Assembly: GCA_011317545.1 (NCBI GenBank)
Contig: WUJK01000012.1
Span: 275,501-339,500 of the forward strand
Length of the DNA stretch: 64,000 nucleotides
From: Coniella vitis
Lineage: Eukaryota; Ascomycota; Sordariomycetes; Diaporthales; Schizoparmaceae
Direction: 5' to 3'
In this document: piece after piece, positions 1-10,909 of the stretch
Position numbering within the stretch: position 1 is the first letter of the stretch
Layout: each line of letters begins with the position of its first letter
Notes under the pieces: generated by a model
Database searches by the model: none
Told to the model about the DNA's origin: nothing
What the model saw: the letters and a program-made list of their open reading frames with translations, nothing else
Position numbers and translations under genes: made by a program

Positions 1-1276
1 GGATTTTCTTTAAAAAGAAAATCAATAAATTAAAAAACGGGAAAACAAAGAAGGATGGGAGGGATGAGAGGGATGAGAGGGGGAAAGTGTGGATAAGTTC
101 TTGGTTTCTGGATAGGTGTAGTGTATATGAGAAAGAAAAAAAGGGCAAGGAATAAGTAAAGGGGGGGGGTGATTCTTTGTTGTGTGTTGCTGTGCTGTGC
201 TGTGTCGTCTTTACGTGATGTCATTTCGCTCTCATCGGTGGCGTTCACTCACTCGCTGTTCAATAGTATATATCCGCAGAGGAAAATATCTTCGACTTAT
301 ATGAACCCTAACCCTGATCATATGTGATAATATGAACATTCCTCCTCCTTCTCGAAAGTGTCATTTTGTTACGGACGGTTATCAAGATGAACAAGAAATG
401 AGATGAATTCACATTGAACTATATTGCATAGAACAGTGAATAATCGTTCGCAGGGCTGTTGTGGTTCGATGATATGGACGTTGGGCTCAGATGAATTTGC
501 AATAAATAGACGGAGAAGGAAAAGAAGAACGAAGAAAAAGAAGATGTTGATACAAGATATCTGGGGGAGATGTGGTCTTGAAGATAACTTGACAATGTTG
601 GTGGTGCTCATGGTTTATTGAAAAGCACAAAAGGGGCGATATGCGATTGGGAAATTTCCTTCTTGTTTCTTCTCTCCTTCCTCGTTATATTGGAAAGCAT
701 GGCCGGGTTCGTGATGCAGGGCTTTCCCAAGAAATCAAGTGTTAATAACAAGGTATGTGTGTGTGTGTGTGTATGCGTGTCTAGCCAAGGTAAGGAAGAA
801 AGAAAGAAAGGAACAGACAGAAAGAGAAAGGAAACGGAGAAGAGGAAGAAGAAATTGGATATGTGCGGGGGAATCAGATACACAAGATGCACACCAATAT
901 AAACTGTGTTATTTATGCAAGAATAAGGGTATCTCGTTCGTTGACAGTCGCAGTCGTGTGTGAAGAAGAAGAAGAAGAAGAAGACAAGCCACCTATGTAC
1001 ATAGCCTGTGCTAATACTCAACCAAGGCAAAGGAAATGATACACTTCTTTACTTCCTCCCACCTCCTTCCCATGGGGAAAAGGAAAAAAAAAAAAAGAAG
1101 AAGAAGAAACCGAGTAAAGAAGAAGGAACAACAATAGAATCATCCCAACTCTTCCTTCAGTCACACAGTTACTCCCTCATAGAACTACCACTCACAGCTC
1201 CTTGAAAGGGAACTTTTCCAAGCAAAGAAAGCAACCCACCCACCATCCAAATCCAAACATCACCCCCCCACCCCTT
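1..1276. other. Intergenic, purine-rich, simple repeats
   Basis: No gene is supported here. The stretch is A/G-rich on the + strand and holds a GT dinucleotide run near 752-776, a GAA run near 962-985 and a mixed A/GAA tract near 1080-1110. A perfect 12-bp palindrome, CTATGTACATAG, lies at 993-1004 and resembles a motif repeated elsewhere in the window. Two telomere-like CCCTAA units near 305-316 are too few to mean a chromosome end. Open frames here are low-complexity artefacts. Confidence 0.6.
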
Positions 1277-3618
1277 TCAAATATGCCACAACTCCTCGCT
1301 CTCTCCATGGCCGCTGCGCAGCCGCCGGTTCAGCACAAAATACTGCAGATTCACAAGCAGCGAAAACGCGAGCGCGGTGCCCACGACCGCGCACAGCGAG
1401 GTCCAGCCGTGCGCGAAATAGGGCAGGTCCGAGGCGCGGAAGAGGTTGCTGCCGATGATGCCCGCGAGGTTCGCGCACATGGTCACGGTTGCGAGCGAGA
1501 TGGAGCGCTCTTCGGGGGTTTTGGCGTTGAGGGCTACGAGAGAGGCGTTGATGGGGTCTGTGGTTTGGGGGGAAAAGGGGGGGCAAAAAGGTTTGGTTAG
1601 TAAAACGGGGAGAAGAGCTGGATGGCGGGTTTTTATTCTGGGGGGTTGGAGCCAAGCGGAGGACTTACACCAGCAGGCAGAGAATGCGACCATGAGGATG
1701 AGCAGTGGTAGTCGGACGTGTTTGTCTTCGTCTTTGATGAGTTTGCGGTTGGCAATCTGTTGGAGAGGTTTGAACGGATTAGAAAAGGTTGTCATCGTGA
1801 TGATTGCTGGGTTTCCTCAGTCGGGTTCTTCTGCAGGAAAACTCACCGTGAAAGCTAGAAAGATGCAAAGGCCAATGGTGACCATCAAGCCTCGACGACG
1901 AGTTTTGTCGCTGGAATTTTGTCAGTACAGCAATGCTTGGAACGCAGAGAACAAAAATAGTACTAGACCAAAGACAGAAAGAACATACGCAATATAACCC
2001 CAGATCATATTCATGGGCACCAGCATAAAGCCACCCACGGAGCACAATGCATTGGCCTGGAGCTTGCCGTAACCCATCTCCATGACCAAGAAGGGTGCAT
2101 AGGCGCCGAGGGTCCAGGACGGTGCGATACCAGCAAGGGGTATGATAATGTGGGGGAAGAGTCTCCAGTTGGTGATCTTTTTTGTTTGTTTCACGCCGGT
2201 CTGTTAGTTGGATGGCTCCCGAATTCGGTTGGCTTGGTGGGTGGGAAGAAGGGAGGCAAAACGACTTACAGTACGCTTGATCTCGTGCCAGCTAACGTGC
2301 AGTCTGCCCTGCGCCTTGGCTGGGTCATCCACCAGGACTCTCTGGGTCATGATGTGCGCGTCGCGCTCGTTGAACCAGCGAATCCCAAACAGCGAGACAG
2401 GGTGTTCGGGAGACTTGGGAAAGATGACGGTAAAGTAGACGCCAGCGGCGATGGTGAAGCAGCCCTCGATCTAGTGCGAGGTTGTTGTTAGCAGAGAACC
2501 AACATGATGTCGATATAATGCGAAGTTCTTCCGTCAAAACTTACTATAAAGAGCCATTGCCACCCAAAGAATCCCCGAACACCGTCCAAACGAAGACTAT
2601 AAACACAGACAGTTAGCACTGGCAAGGGCGAAAAGGGGTAGTCAATGGTTGTGCAGCAGAGACTTACATTCCCGAAGCCAACAGCCCCGAGATGGCGGTG
2701 GCCAAATTGTTTCCGAAAAAGTAGATGGCATACCGCTTGCTGATTTCGTTCTTCTTGTACCATCGAGAGAGCGTGTAGAGACCGGCAGGAATGAAGCCAG
2801 ATTCGCACAATCTAGAGAGTAGCAAGAGAAATGTAAGCCTTTCGCACCAATACACCACTAGCGGTGTTCGTGATGATCTACCCTTCCTTACCCAAGAAGT
2901 GTCCGTGTTGCGAAAAAGGCCTGCCGGCCATGTTGCCAGGCTTGAAATGTCGACACCAAACCAAAGGCAAAGATCTGTGCTGAGACCCAGATGGTTGGTC
3001 CAATTCGGTAAAGAATCAGATTACTCGGGATCTACTCGGAGTTTCTGTGGTTAGAAATGCGAGAAAGACTTTGGGCATGAGGAGGCGGTACCTGGAGAAC
3101 CACCGTGCCGACAGAAAAGAGCGTATTGCCGGTATTGTATTGATCCTGTGTTATGCCAACATCAAGGCTGAAGCCGTCCGTGTATGCGCTTCCACTATTG
3201 TTGACAGCTCGTCAGTTTGTGTTTCTTTTTTTTTTCCTAATCCAACTGTTCGATCCTTCGAATCAAACGTACATGTTGCCTCGGTCGAGTTGCAGAGCCA
3301 AGAAAGCAAACACGAGAGGAGGCAGGATGATCCAATCAAGCCTTGTGTCATTGGGTGAAAAAGGTCAGTTCAAGTCTTCCTGGCATCCCGCAGATCCGAG
3401 TTGGAGCAAGAGACTGACTTTCGCACAAGCCTGTTCTCCTCCTCTTGCGTCCAGTCCACGGGGTTCTCTGCCACACTGGCTTCCTTGTGGCTGGCAGTTG
3501 TCTGGCTGGATGCCGGTCCTCCTACTTCGACGTCCTTTTCCCTCGTCACATCTGTCGATAACTTTGCGGTCTGCGGGATGATGCCCGCAGAGAGTTCCGC
3601 AGACATGGAAGTAGACAT
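1277..3618 (-). CDS. MFS permease, allantoate/Dal5-type anion:cation symporter
   Basis: A plasma-membrane transporter of the major facilitator superfamily, in the fungal Dal5/allantoate permease group that imports organic anions, ureides or vitamins. Eleven exons on the complement give 509 residues: 3618-3419, 3341-3273, 3194-3092, 3031-2892, 2811-2668, 2596-2545, 2470-2270, 2176-1989, 1910-1847, 1756-1669 and 1557-1277. Family marks are the first helix ending in LDRGNIG with a following AYTDGF, then QDQYNTGNTLF, IPSNLILYRIGP, a RTLLGLCESGFIPAG segment and SRWYKKNE in the loop after helix 4. The hydrophilic N-terminus and the long loop between helices 6 and 7 (WFNERDAHIM) are also typical. 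The start at MSTSMSAEL is the first good ATG before the ENPVDWTQEEENRLVRK leader. The substrate cannot be told from sequence. It is divergent from the lipase gene about 3.8 kb away. Confidence 0.9.
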
Positions 3619-6600
3619 GGTTGGCAATTTTCCCCCTCGACCTTGGGAATGAGATGAGGTGCCGCGGCGAGGCTGAGGGTTTCGGAGGGCAAGGCTGCGG
3701 GCCTTCGTTTCCAGCAACACCAAGAATGGAAAAGCCAATTCTTCCCAGGTGATGAAGGAACCGAGGGTGGCTTGCCCTCTTATAAAATAAATGGCTACGA
3801 CAGTGCACCCTGCAGAAGGAGGGGGGGGGGGGGGCAAAGAGACCAGTCCATAACACCGTTGGCCGTCTCCGTCCGACAAGGCAACCTCAAGCCACCATCG
3901 AGGATACAGAAGACCGCATCCTATCCCCGGGGGATGGAAGCTCAACACGGGCCACAGCACCGGCCTCTCAGCTCCGAAGAGGGCATGTGAGTGTCTGAAA
4001 AAGCTGTCGCTCCGGGTGCTGCGGGGCGAGCATGGGCGACAAATCGGGATGTTGGAAGACGTACAGCCAGAAACCAGGGGGCCAAGACCTCTCGACGTGC
4101 ATGCTGTTGTGTGACTGTAGACCATTGATGGGCTTCAGGGACCGATCAGCAAGCTCAAGCTCTCGGCATCCAATGAAGCCATACAGGCATTCTTCAACCA
4201 GGGTGTTTGTGTGTGTGCGCGTGTGACCATGGACAGCGGCATACAAGCTGGATCCAGTGTGAGGAACTGGAGAGACTTGGGGCAGTGGCCGGAAGCGGCA
4301 TGGATCGATCCTCTCTGCGGTGCATCAGTATGCACGACATATGTCCTCGAAGAGAATGGGTGCGTGGGACTGGCGCAGCTGTTACCCAATGGAGAACTCC
4401 AACACGGCTACCCAAGCAGTCAGATCACCAAATAGCCTTCGAACAGGTGCAAATGTTGTGATCAAGTGCCATTTCTGCTTTGGGGTGCGTGTCTCCAACC
4501 CCGCTCAACTCTTTGGGACAGTAAGCGTTGGCGCGCCGGGGAGATAGGAGGCCCTCTAGGATTTTGTCATTTGCTTGACAGCTTTCGTCATCGAAGACGG
4601 CCTCTAACTTCGCCGGTGCCTTTGTCAGAAACGCTTGAGGAGGGTAGTGGTCGCGATAGGGCGTCGAGATGGTGTAAAGCGCAGAGTCCATCATGCTAGA
4701 CAAGTCTTATTTCCGCTGGAGCATCCGCATGGGAGTCAGCGAACATGGCGAGGAAACAGGCCCTCATATTGCTAGCTCTGCCACAGAAATCTTTGCCGGG
4801 CTTTTTCATGCGGCTCTCTTGGCCTGCGTGAGTCTATTTTGACCTTCCATATTGAGCGAGCGCGCAGACAGCAAATACACCCTTGATCTACCCACCTTCG
4901 GGAAACGTTTGTTTGGTAGATCTATGATTGTACAGGAACAGAGGCCGCCAAGGTTACCTTCCTGATGAGGACTTGCAACGGGCTTGGTGAAGAGGAGTGG
5001 ATAACCCCAGACAATATGCAGCAAGCTTTCTTAGAAGATGGTTTTGGAATCGGCTATTGTTTATTGGTTGCGATGGTATAGGCTTCTTGTGAGATCTCTA
5101 GGTTCTCCCAGGTATCCAAGATCTGTATCTTCAATTGATTCTACCAAACCTCAACACTCCTGTATTGGAACCATCAGGATGCCGGCGGATTCAGTTTTCG
5201 TCTTGTGCCAAAGCCAGGACAAGCACCTCATGCCAAAGGCTGGTCTACCAGCCTGTCCGCTTTAAGAAGGTCTCCAGACATGCGGGCCACAAATCAATCA
5301 TATTCGCCCTCGGTCACCTGTCCGCGGCCATGCTTCTCTCAGGCACATTCCCAGATGCATACACAGTATTGTCCAAGGCGCATTCTTGAGCCCAAGAACA
5401 GGCCCAAAACGCCACTTACGCCCTGCAGGGGACGCCGCCCATCAAGTATTCACCCTTTGCCTCCATTCTTGTACATATACCCACCGGGCACTCACAAACC
5501 AGCAGTGTTCCATCCGGCACGCCCGCGCACAAAGGCACAAGAGAACCCCCCCCCACCGAGGAATGCAGCGCGCATAACGTCGCGCTGAAGTGCACGGGTG
5601 TTGAACACGGCTCGGCATATCGTGCAGGTGTGTTGCATAGTATCGAAGCAGTGTTTGCCTTCGCCGAGATGCAGAAGGTGGCTCTGTCTGTTCCTGTGTG
5701 TCGTGGCGATTCCTGGAAGTTGCCCCCAATGACTTTATATAAGCACTGTTCAATGATGAGAACGCTAGAAGCCTGTGAATTGCCACCTCCTCATCTTCTC
5801 GTGCCAGATCAACCGCGGCTCGGCAGAGACCTTGAAGGAGTAAGTCAGTTTATTCTTGAGGTCCTGCCTGAAACAATTTTGCAGATATTGAGGGGAGGGA
5901 ATTATGTTCTGCTTACAATTTCTGGGTGACCGGACCAAAATGCAATATTATGAAATCCCAGATTCTCTCATGTTATATTGTCTAGTTCAGCCATGCTCTT
6001 AATGGATGGCTGATATTGAGTGCTCGTTATTCGAGGTGTTTTATTCTTGTCCAACAACGGTTATACTCACTCAGTGGCTGTCCATAACAGCCGACAGCAA
6101 AAACTACGGATTCTGCTGCAATAACGATAACGTGTCATGTATAAATTTACTGTACTCATTATGGGTAGACCCTTGGACCCTGCATACAATGGGCAAGTGA
6201 CAGCACCGCACCCTGGTCCTTTTGCAAAAATAGACGGGCAAGGGGAGGTTACTCTACCAGATGAGTTGCGTGTTGGTGTTTCACAGAGGGCTTCAGCCGC
6301 CTGGAAAGTCTCAGGTTCTTCATCTCAACACTGTGTCAATGGAATTGGGATATCACAAAGCTGTGGATGTCTTGATTTTGTAAGTGTACCTGACTGTCAT
6401 TTCTCTGAACATGGCCGTGATTAATAGTGAATCTTCCGTTTCATTGGAAGCTCTATTTTACTTATACGATGGTAGAGTGTATTCTCTATAGCTTCACATG
6501 TAATTTGCAAGACTGGATAGACGACTGGAGCGTATATACTGGGTGGCTTGCTCACTTCTGAGCGAGACAAAGTGTTATATCAAAGAATGTTTCATGGTCA

Positions 6601-7385
6601 CGTGTGTTTTGGTTCAGACTCAATCCCAAGAATGGATGATTCTCCCCAGCTATGAAAATACAAAAGCCCGCATATTACGCTCATTCGACGGCAACTGACC
6701 TTGAAAGAAATGAAAGACTATGAGACCGTTCGTCAATCTCATCCTGAGTAGATAATGCTTGGTTCAAGACTCGGTGAATTCACCATTCGATATGCGATCT
6801 TAATTAAGTAGCTCGTACTTTGACCAACTTTGCAACATATAAACCCACTTATACCCTCAAAGATCCCAAACCCTTGTGTCACTTCCTACTTTATAGCAAG
6901 CAATGCAATATCTTGTTTCGCCTGCGGAGCGCGGGGACGTGAGCTCGGCCAGTTGTCAGGGTTAGGGTAAGCAAGGCTGGGAGCCGCGAGGCAACGTGCA
7001 ATGTACATGGCACGTACCCTGGGAACCCAAAGGACCCTGAATCGGCATCGTGCATACCTAGAACAGGCTAGCCCCATGCTTATACCACCATAGCCGAAAG
7101 CATAGCCCCGCTCCATGACGACATGGCTCCGGATCGCCGCGTCTAAGTCGCCAGCCTCGCCAACACAGCCCCCAAGAACGGCTGGTGCCAAGAAAAAAAC
7201 AGGGAACCAAAAAAGAAGATGCAGGCACAAGAGACTCGATCCATTCATTCATCTTGTCCCACGGGGAAAAAAACAAATCAGATAGATGGGCCAGCGGGTG
7301 CCGTTCTTTCCTTGCTTCTCCAGGGTCCAGCGACGCGCATGATGATGTTGGTTTTGTAGGCCGCGCCCCCCCCGTCCTCGTCGAA
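3619..7385. other. Long gene-poor intergenic region
   Basis: This 3.8 kb lies between two divergently transcribed genes. I see no convincing gene. A poly-G run lies near 3821-3834. Short open stretches occur near 4100-4700 and 5130-5590 on both strands, but none has a recognisable domain, good splice logic or the C/T-ending codon bias of the real genes nearby. From about 5930 to 6880 the DNA is AT-rich. A weak resemblance to a TPR-family start near 4141-4202 is discussed as a finding. Confidence 0.5.
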
Positions 7386-10184
7386 ATGAAACCCAGGCTC
7401 CCACTGAGCAGCTTTCCCGTTTGGTCCTTGTCTTTTGTGCTGCTGCTACCCGCCTTGGTGACCCATGCTGCCTACAACATCATGCAACAAGTCTTGTCGT
7501 CGTCGTCGTCGTCGTCTCGGCGGGAACGCCGCCGGCCAAGAAACCGCGGCGCACCGTCTCTGGCCTGTCCGCTCCCACGGCCCACGGGCCCCCATGGCGT
7601 TGGCGCGCTGGAGCTCGAGGTGCCGCTCGAGACGGCGCGGACAATCAGCCCCGAGCTGGTGGTCAAGGACAGCGGACGGCCAGCCTTCAAGGTAGAAACC
7701 GTGCTGTTTATGCTCTACTACCCAGCTGCTCTGGGACGCAACGGCGGCGGCAGCCATGACGCCGCAGACCGAAAAGGAGCACGAAAAGGATCAGGGGCAG
7801 GTCCGGGTAAAGCGACAGACAAAGACACGACAAAACGGAGAAAACACGATAAGAAGAAGAAGAAGGAGGAGGAGGAGGAGGAGGAGCAGCGGCAAGACGA
7901 CGACGACAACGACGACAACCACGACAACACCCAACAAGGCTTTTACTGGCTGCCCAGCCCCATCTCGGCCATCACACGAGGCTACGCCCGCTTCATGGGC
8001 CAGGACAACATCCTCGTGCGCAACGCCGTGCGCTTCTTCATGTGGCTGCTCGTCGGCAGCATCGCCCTCCCGCTGCAGGTCGGCGCACCGCTCGCGTCGC
8101 ACGACGAAATGCTGCGCCAGGAACAAGCATACACGCACATCTCCACCGAGCAGCAGGAGCAAGAGCAGCAAGCGACCAAGCACAGGCAACGCGCCAGACG
8201 CGAGCAAGACCACGAAACAACGCAGCAGCTGCCCGTCATGGTCTTCTCGCACGGCATGGCCGCCCACGGACGCAACTACACGACGTATCTGACGGAGCTT
8301 GCCTCGCGCGGGGTCGTGGTCGCCGCGATCGAGCACCGCGATGGCTCGAACCCTGCGACGGCGATTGTGCGCGCACCAGGGGCGGAGCCCGAGTGGCGGT
8401 ATGCGATGCGGGTTGCGGATCTGAAGAGGGTGCCGCATAACGGCTCGACGGCATCACAGGCTGATGACAGCCCAGCAGAGCCCGAGCCCGAGCCCGACAG
8501 ACCAACCATCATTGAAGCGCAGCTCACGTTCCGTGAAGCCGAGATTGAAGCCGTTGTGGAGGTGCTCACAAGGCTCACTGCCTCGCCAGAGAGTGCTCTC
8601 CAGGTTGCTCGCCAAAACACTCGTCCTCTGTCGCTACACGCACGTTCTCGAGCACAGCCAGCACAAACACAGCCATCCAGCGGTCTTCTTGACACCATCG
8701 ACGACGACACCACCACCGCCACCACCACCACAACAACAACAACCAAACTCAATGCTCTCTTCACCTCCTTCACCGGCCGCCTCAACACGGCCAAAATCAC
8801 CCTCACAGGCCACTCGTATGGCGCAACAGGCATTCTGCGCGCTCTCCGCAGCAGCGCCGCCGCAGCAGACATGAACCCGCTCCACCCCTACAGCGAAGAC
8901 GACGGACACCACGATCATCCTGCAGCCCAGAGTTCAGACAGAGCAGAGCAAAGCCAGCCAAGCAAAGACCGCCCCAGCCCCAGCCCCGATGAAACCAACG
9001 TCAACGCGAATGACAACCACAGAATCCCAACCCACAACACCACCAGCAACACCTCCTCACCTTCTCCTTCTCTTTCTTCTTCTTCTTCATCATCATCATC
9101 ATCATCATCATCAACACCCTCTTCTCCCTCCGCTTCCTCCCCAACCACACCACAGTCCCCCAACAATCACAAACCAAATGCCTTCAAGAAGCCCGGCCCC
9201 TGGCCCTCGCCCTCGCGCTACACCGGCGCCATCGCCCTCGACCCCGGCAAAAACAGCGGCCCCCTCAACGACGCCATCTGCGCCCCCGTCATGATCTGCC
9301 ACAGCGCATCCTGGAGCAGGGTCCCGCAGCCGTCGCCCGGTCTGGGCCGACCGATCCACGTCCCCACGAGGACCTCGTCGTCGTCGACACTGCCGTCCAA
9401 AGCAGACGCGGCCTCTACCTCGTCCACCTCCGCGGACAAGGACACCGTCCCCACGCCCCAGAGTCTGTACTATGGTCGCCCCCACTTTGAAGTCGTCCGG
9501 AGTCTCGTCGAGAACCTCAACATCTACGCACGGGAATGTGTGGAGCAGCAACACCGCGAGCAACAGCGCGAACAACAACAAGAGCTTCAAAATGGTGACG
9601 GCGGTGGTGACGAGGACGATCCATCCACCACACAACAAGAATCCATATCCAACAACAGCGACAACAACAACAAGCCCAAACAAAAACACCACCGCCGCAC
9701 CCCCCACGGCTGGTTCCTCACCGCCCTCCACACAACCCACTCCTCCATCACCGACGCGCCCCTCCTCCACCCCCTCCTCGTCTCCCTCTTTTCCTCCCCG
9801 TCGACAGCGGCCTTTGCCAGCCTGCTGCCCCCGGCCTCGTATGCCAAGGCCCGCACGCGTGCCTTTGACGACGCCCACGCGCGCATCATGCAATATGTGT
9901 ACACCACGCGGGACTTTATCCAGTACCAGCATACGGGCGTGAGGGTGGGTGTGCTGGCGCAAGGGGTCGGCTCGAGGGAGTATGATCCTGGCAAGGCTGA
10001 TGAGAAGAAGAAGAAGAAGAAGAAGAAGAAGAAGAAGAAGAAGAAGAAGGAGGACAACAATCACAACAGCAACAACAAGAAGAAGAAAGAGCCCAGCGGA
10101 AATGGGAAGAATGGGGAACATGAACAACAGAGTGTATACTGGCAGGTTCATGTTGTGCCCGATGAGGATATCATGCTCGAATAG
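7386..10184 (+). CDS. Platelet-activating factor acetylhydrolase-like lipase, expanded
   Basis: An alpha/beta-hydrolase of the PAF-acetylhydrolase (group VII phospholipase A2) family, which cleaves short or oxidised sn-2 acyl chains of phospholipids. One uninterrupted frame gives 932 residues, about twice the usual fungal length. Seen in order: a hydrophobic N-terminal signal or anchor (residues ~8-30), LELEVPLE and LFMLYYPA strands, a FYWLPSPISAITRGYARFMG segment, the oxyanion turn VMVFSHGMAAHGRNY, then EHRDGSNPA. The nucleophile Ser477 lies in GHSYGAT, the acid Asp in IALDPGKNSGP, and the probable His in THSSITDAPLL. The extra length is low-complexity: K/E/D-rich near 7780-7930, Ser near 9070-9115, Gln/Asn and a long Lys run near 10003-10049. 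The ATG at 7386 was chosen because it gives the hydrophobic leader directly; the frame is open further upstream. An intron-free structure is the simplest model, but some repeats could be spliced out. Confidence 0.8.
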   Translation: MKPRLPLSSFPVWSLSFVLLLPALVTHAAYNIMQQVLSSSSSSSRRERRRPRNRGAPSLACPLPRPTGPHGVGALELEVPLETARTISPELVVKDSGRPAFKVETVLFMLYYPAALGRNGGGSHDAADRKGARKGSGAGPGKATDKDTTKRRKHDKKKKKEEEEEEEQRQDDDDNDDNHDNTQQGFYWLPSPISAITRGYARFMGQDNILVRNAVRFFMWLLVGSIALPLQVGAPLASHDEMLRQEQAYTHISTEQQEQEQQATKHRQRARREQDHETTQQLPVMVFSHGMAAHGRNYTTYLTELASRGVVVAAIEHRDGSNPATAIVRAPGAEPEWRYAMRVADLKRVPHNGSTASQADDSPAEPEPEPDRPTIIEAQLTFREAEIEAVVEVLTRLTASPESALQVARQNTRPLSLHARSRAQPAQTQPSSGLLDTIDDDTTTATTTTTTTTKLNALFTSFTGRLNTAKITLTGHSYGATGILRALRSSAAAADMNPLHPYSEDDGHHDHPAAQSSDRAEQSQPSKDRPSPSPDETNVNANDNHRIPTHNTTSNTSSPSPSLSSSSSSSSSSSSSTPSSPSASSPTTPQSPNNHKPNAFKKPGPWPSPSRYTGAIALDPGKNSGPLNDAICAPVMICHSASWSRVPQPSPGLGRPIHVPTRTSSSSTLPSKADAASTSSTSADKDTVPTPQSLYYGRPHFEVVRSLVENLNIYARECVEQQHREQQREQQQELQNGDGGGDEDDPSTTQQESISNNSDNNNKPKQKHHRRTPHGWFLTALHTTHSSITDAPLLHPLLVSLFSSPSTAAFASLLPPASYAKARTRAFDDAHARIMQYVYTTRDFIQYQHTGVRVGVLAQGVGSREYDPGKADEKKKKKKKKKKKKKKKEDNNHNSNNKKKKEPSGNGKNGEHEQQSVYWQVHVVPDEDIMLE
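9069..9113 (+). repeat. TCT/TCA serine-encoding trinucleotide repeat
   Basis: A run of TCT, TTC-frame and TCA units inside the lipase gene that encodes a polyserine linker. It lies between the nucleophile region and the acid-residue region, where a surface loop would tolerate it. Confidence 0.85.
10003..10049 (+). repeat. GAA/AAG trinucleotide microsatellite inside lipase gene
   Basis: About 15 perfect AAG units near the 3' end of the lipase gene, encoding an uninterrupted lysine run. Copy number should vary between isolates. Confidence 0.9.
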
Positions 10185-10909
10185 AGGCGCGGTACATACT
10201 GGGGATTACGAAAGTGGGAACACACCAGAGCAAAAAAGGAAAAAAGATTTTACCGGTGTTACCACAAACATACCTTGCAATTCTGGGATAATTCCTCGAG
10301 AGAATAATAATCAGTAATACCACCACATTCGTGAATCATAACTCTTTTTTGTAAATGCTTGGACAATTAATGGTATATCTCTTCGCATCTGGCCCGAAAT
10401 GTGCCCCCCTTCTCTTTACAAAAAAGGTCAGCCATGCAATGCTTATATTAGTTATATTTATTTACGTTTGGACCCTGAAAGAGACGTTGCTTGCTCTTCG
10501 TCTCAGCCACAAATCAATCCCAAGCATCCTTAGCAGGCTGTGGCTTGTGTGTTCAAGCGCCATGTTTTCCTCTCTTATCAAGACGGCCAGACAGTGAACA
10601 ATGTCACTCTTTATTCCAGCAAGACCGATATGCCCGGATTCGAGCCCCCTCTTTTCTTTCTCCTAGTTGAGTAAGTGTTATACATTTGTTGAAGTGTGCG
10701 TCTTACAAAGACAACGGTATTATTGAGCTGCTTGCTTCTTCAATTTCCAGAGCCATCAAAACAAAATGCTGGCTCTTTGATGCAAAGTCCTTGGGCTCAA
10801 TGATGCAAATGTTGTGTTCTACCCATCCCAGTCTTGGTAGTCTTGCACTCGCAGCCGATGCAAAACAAAACACACAAGACTGAGCTTGTTTGATAAGCCA
10901 GCGCCCACA
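10185..10909. other. Intergenic between convergent genes
   Basis: Shared 3' flank of the lipase and the SET9 gene. AT-rich, with poly-T/poly-A stretches that could carry termination signals for both transcripts. No gene seen. Confidence 0.6.

Noticed and set aside
305..316. Telomere-like CCCTAACCCT near the window start
   Set aside because: Only about two units, with no array. Similar single TTAGGG units occur near 6961 and 46484, so this is chance.
9111..10151. 346-codon frame on the minus strand of the lipase gene
   Set aside because: Leu/Val/Gly low-complexity antisense of the trinucleotide repeats; no domain.
10636..10651. tRNA B-box-like GGATTCGAGCCCC
   Set aside because: No matching A box, acceptor stem or anticodon arm upstream.
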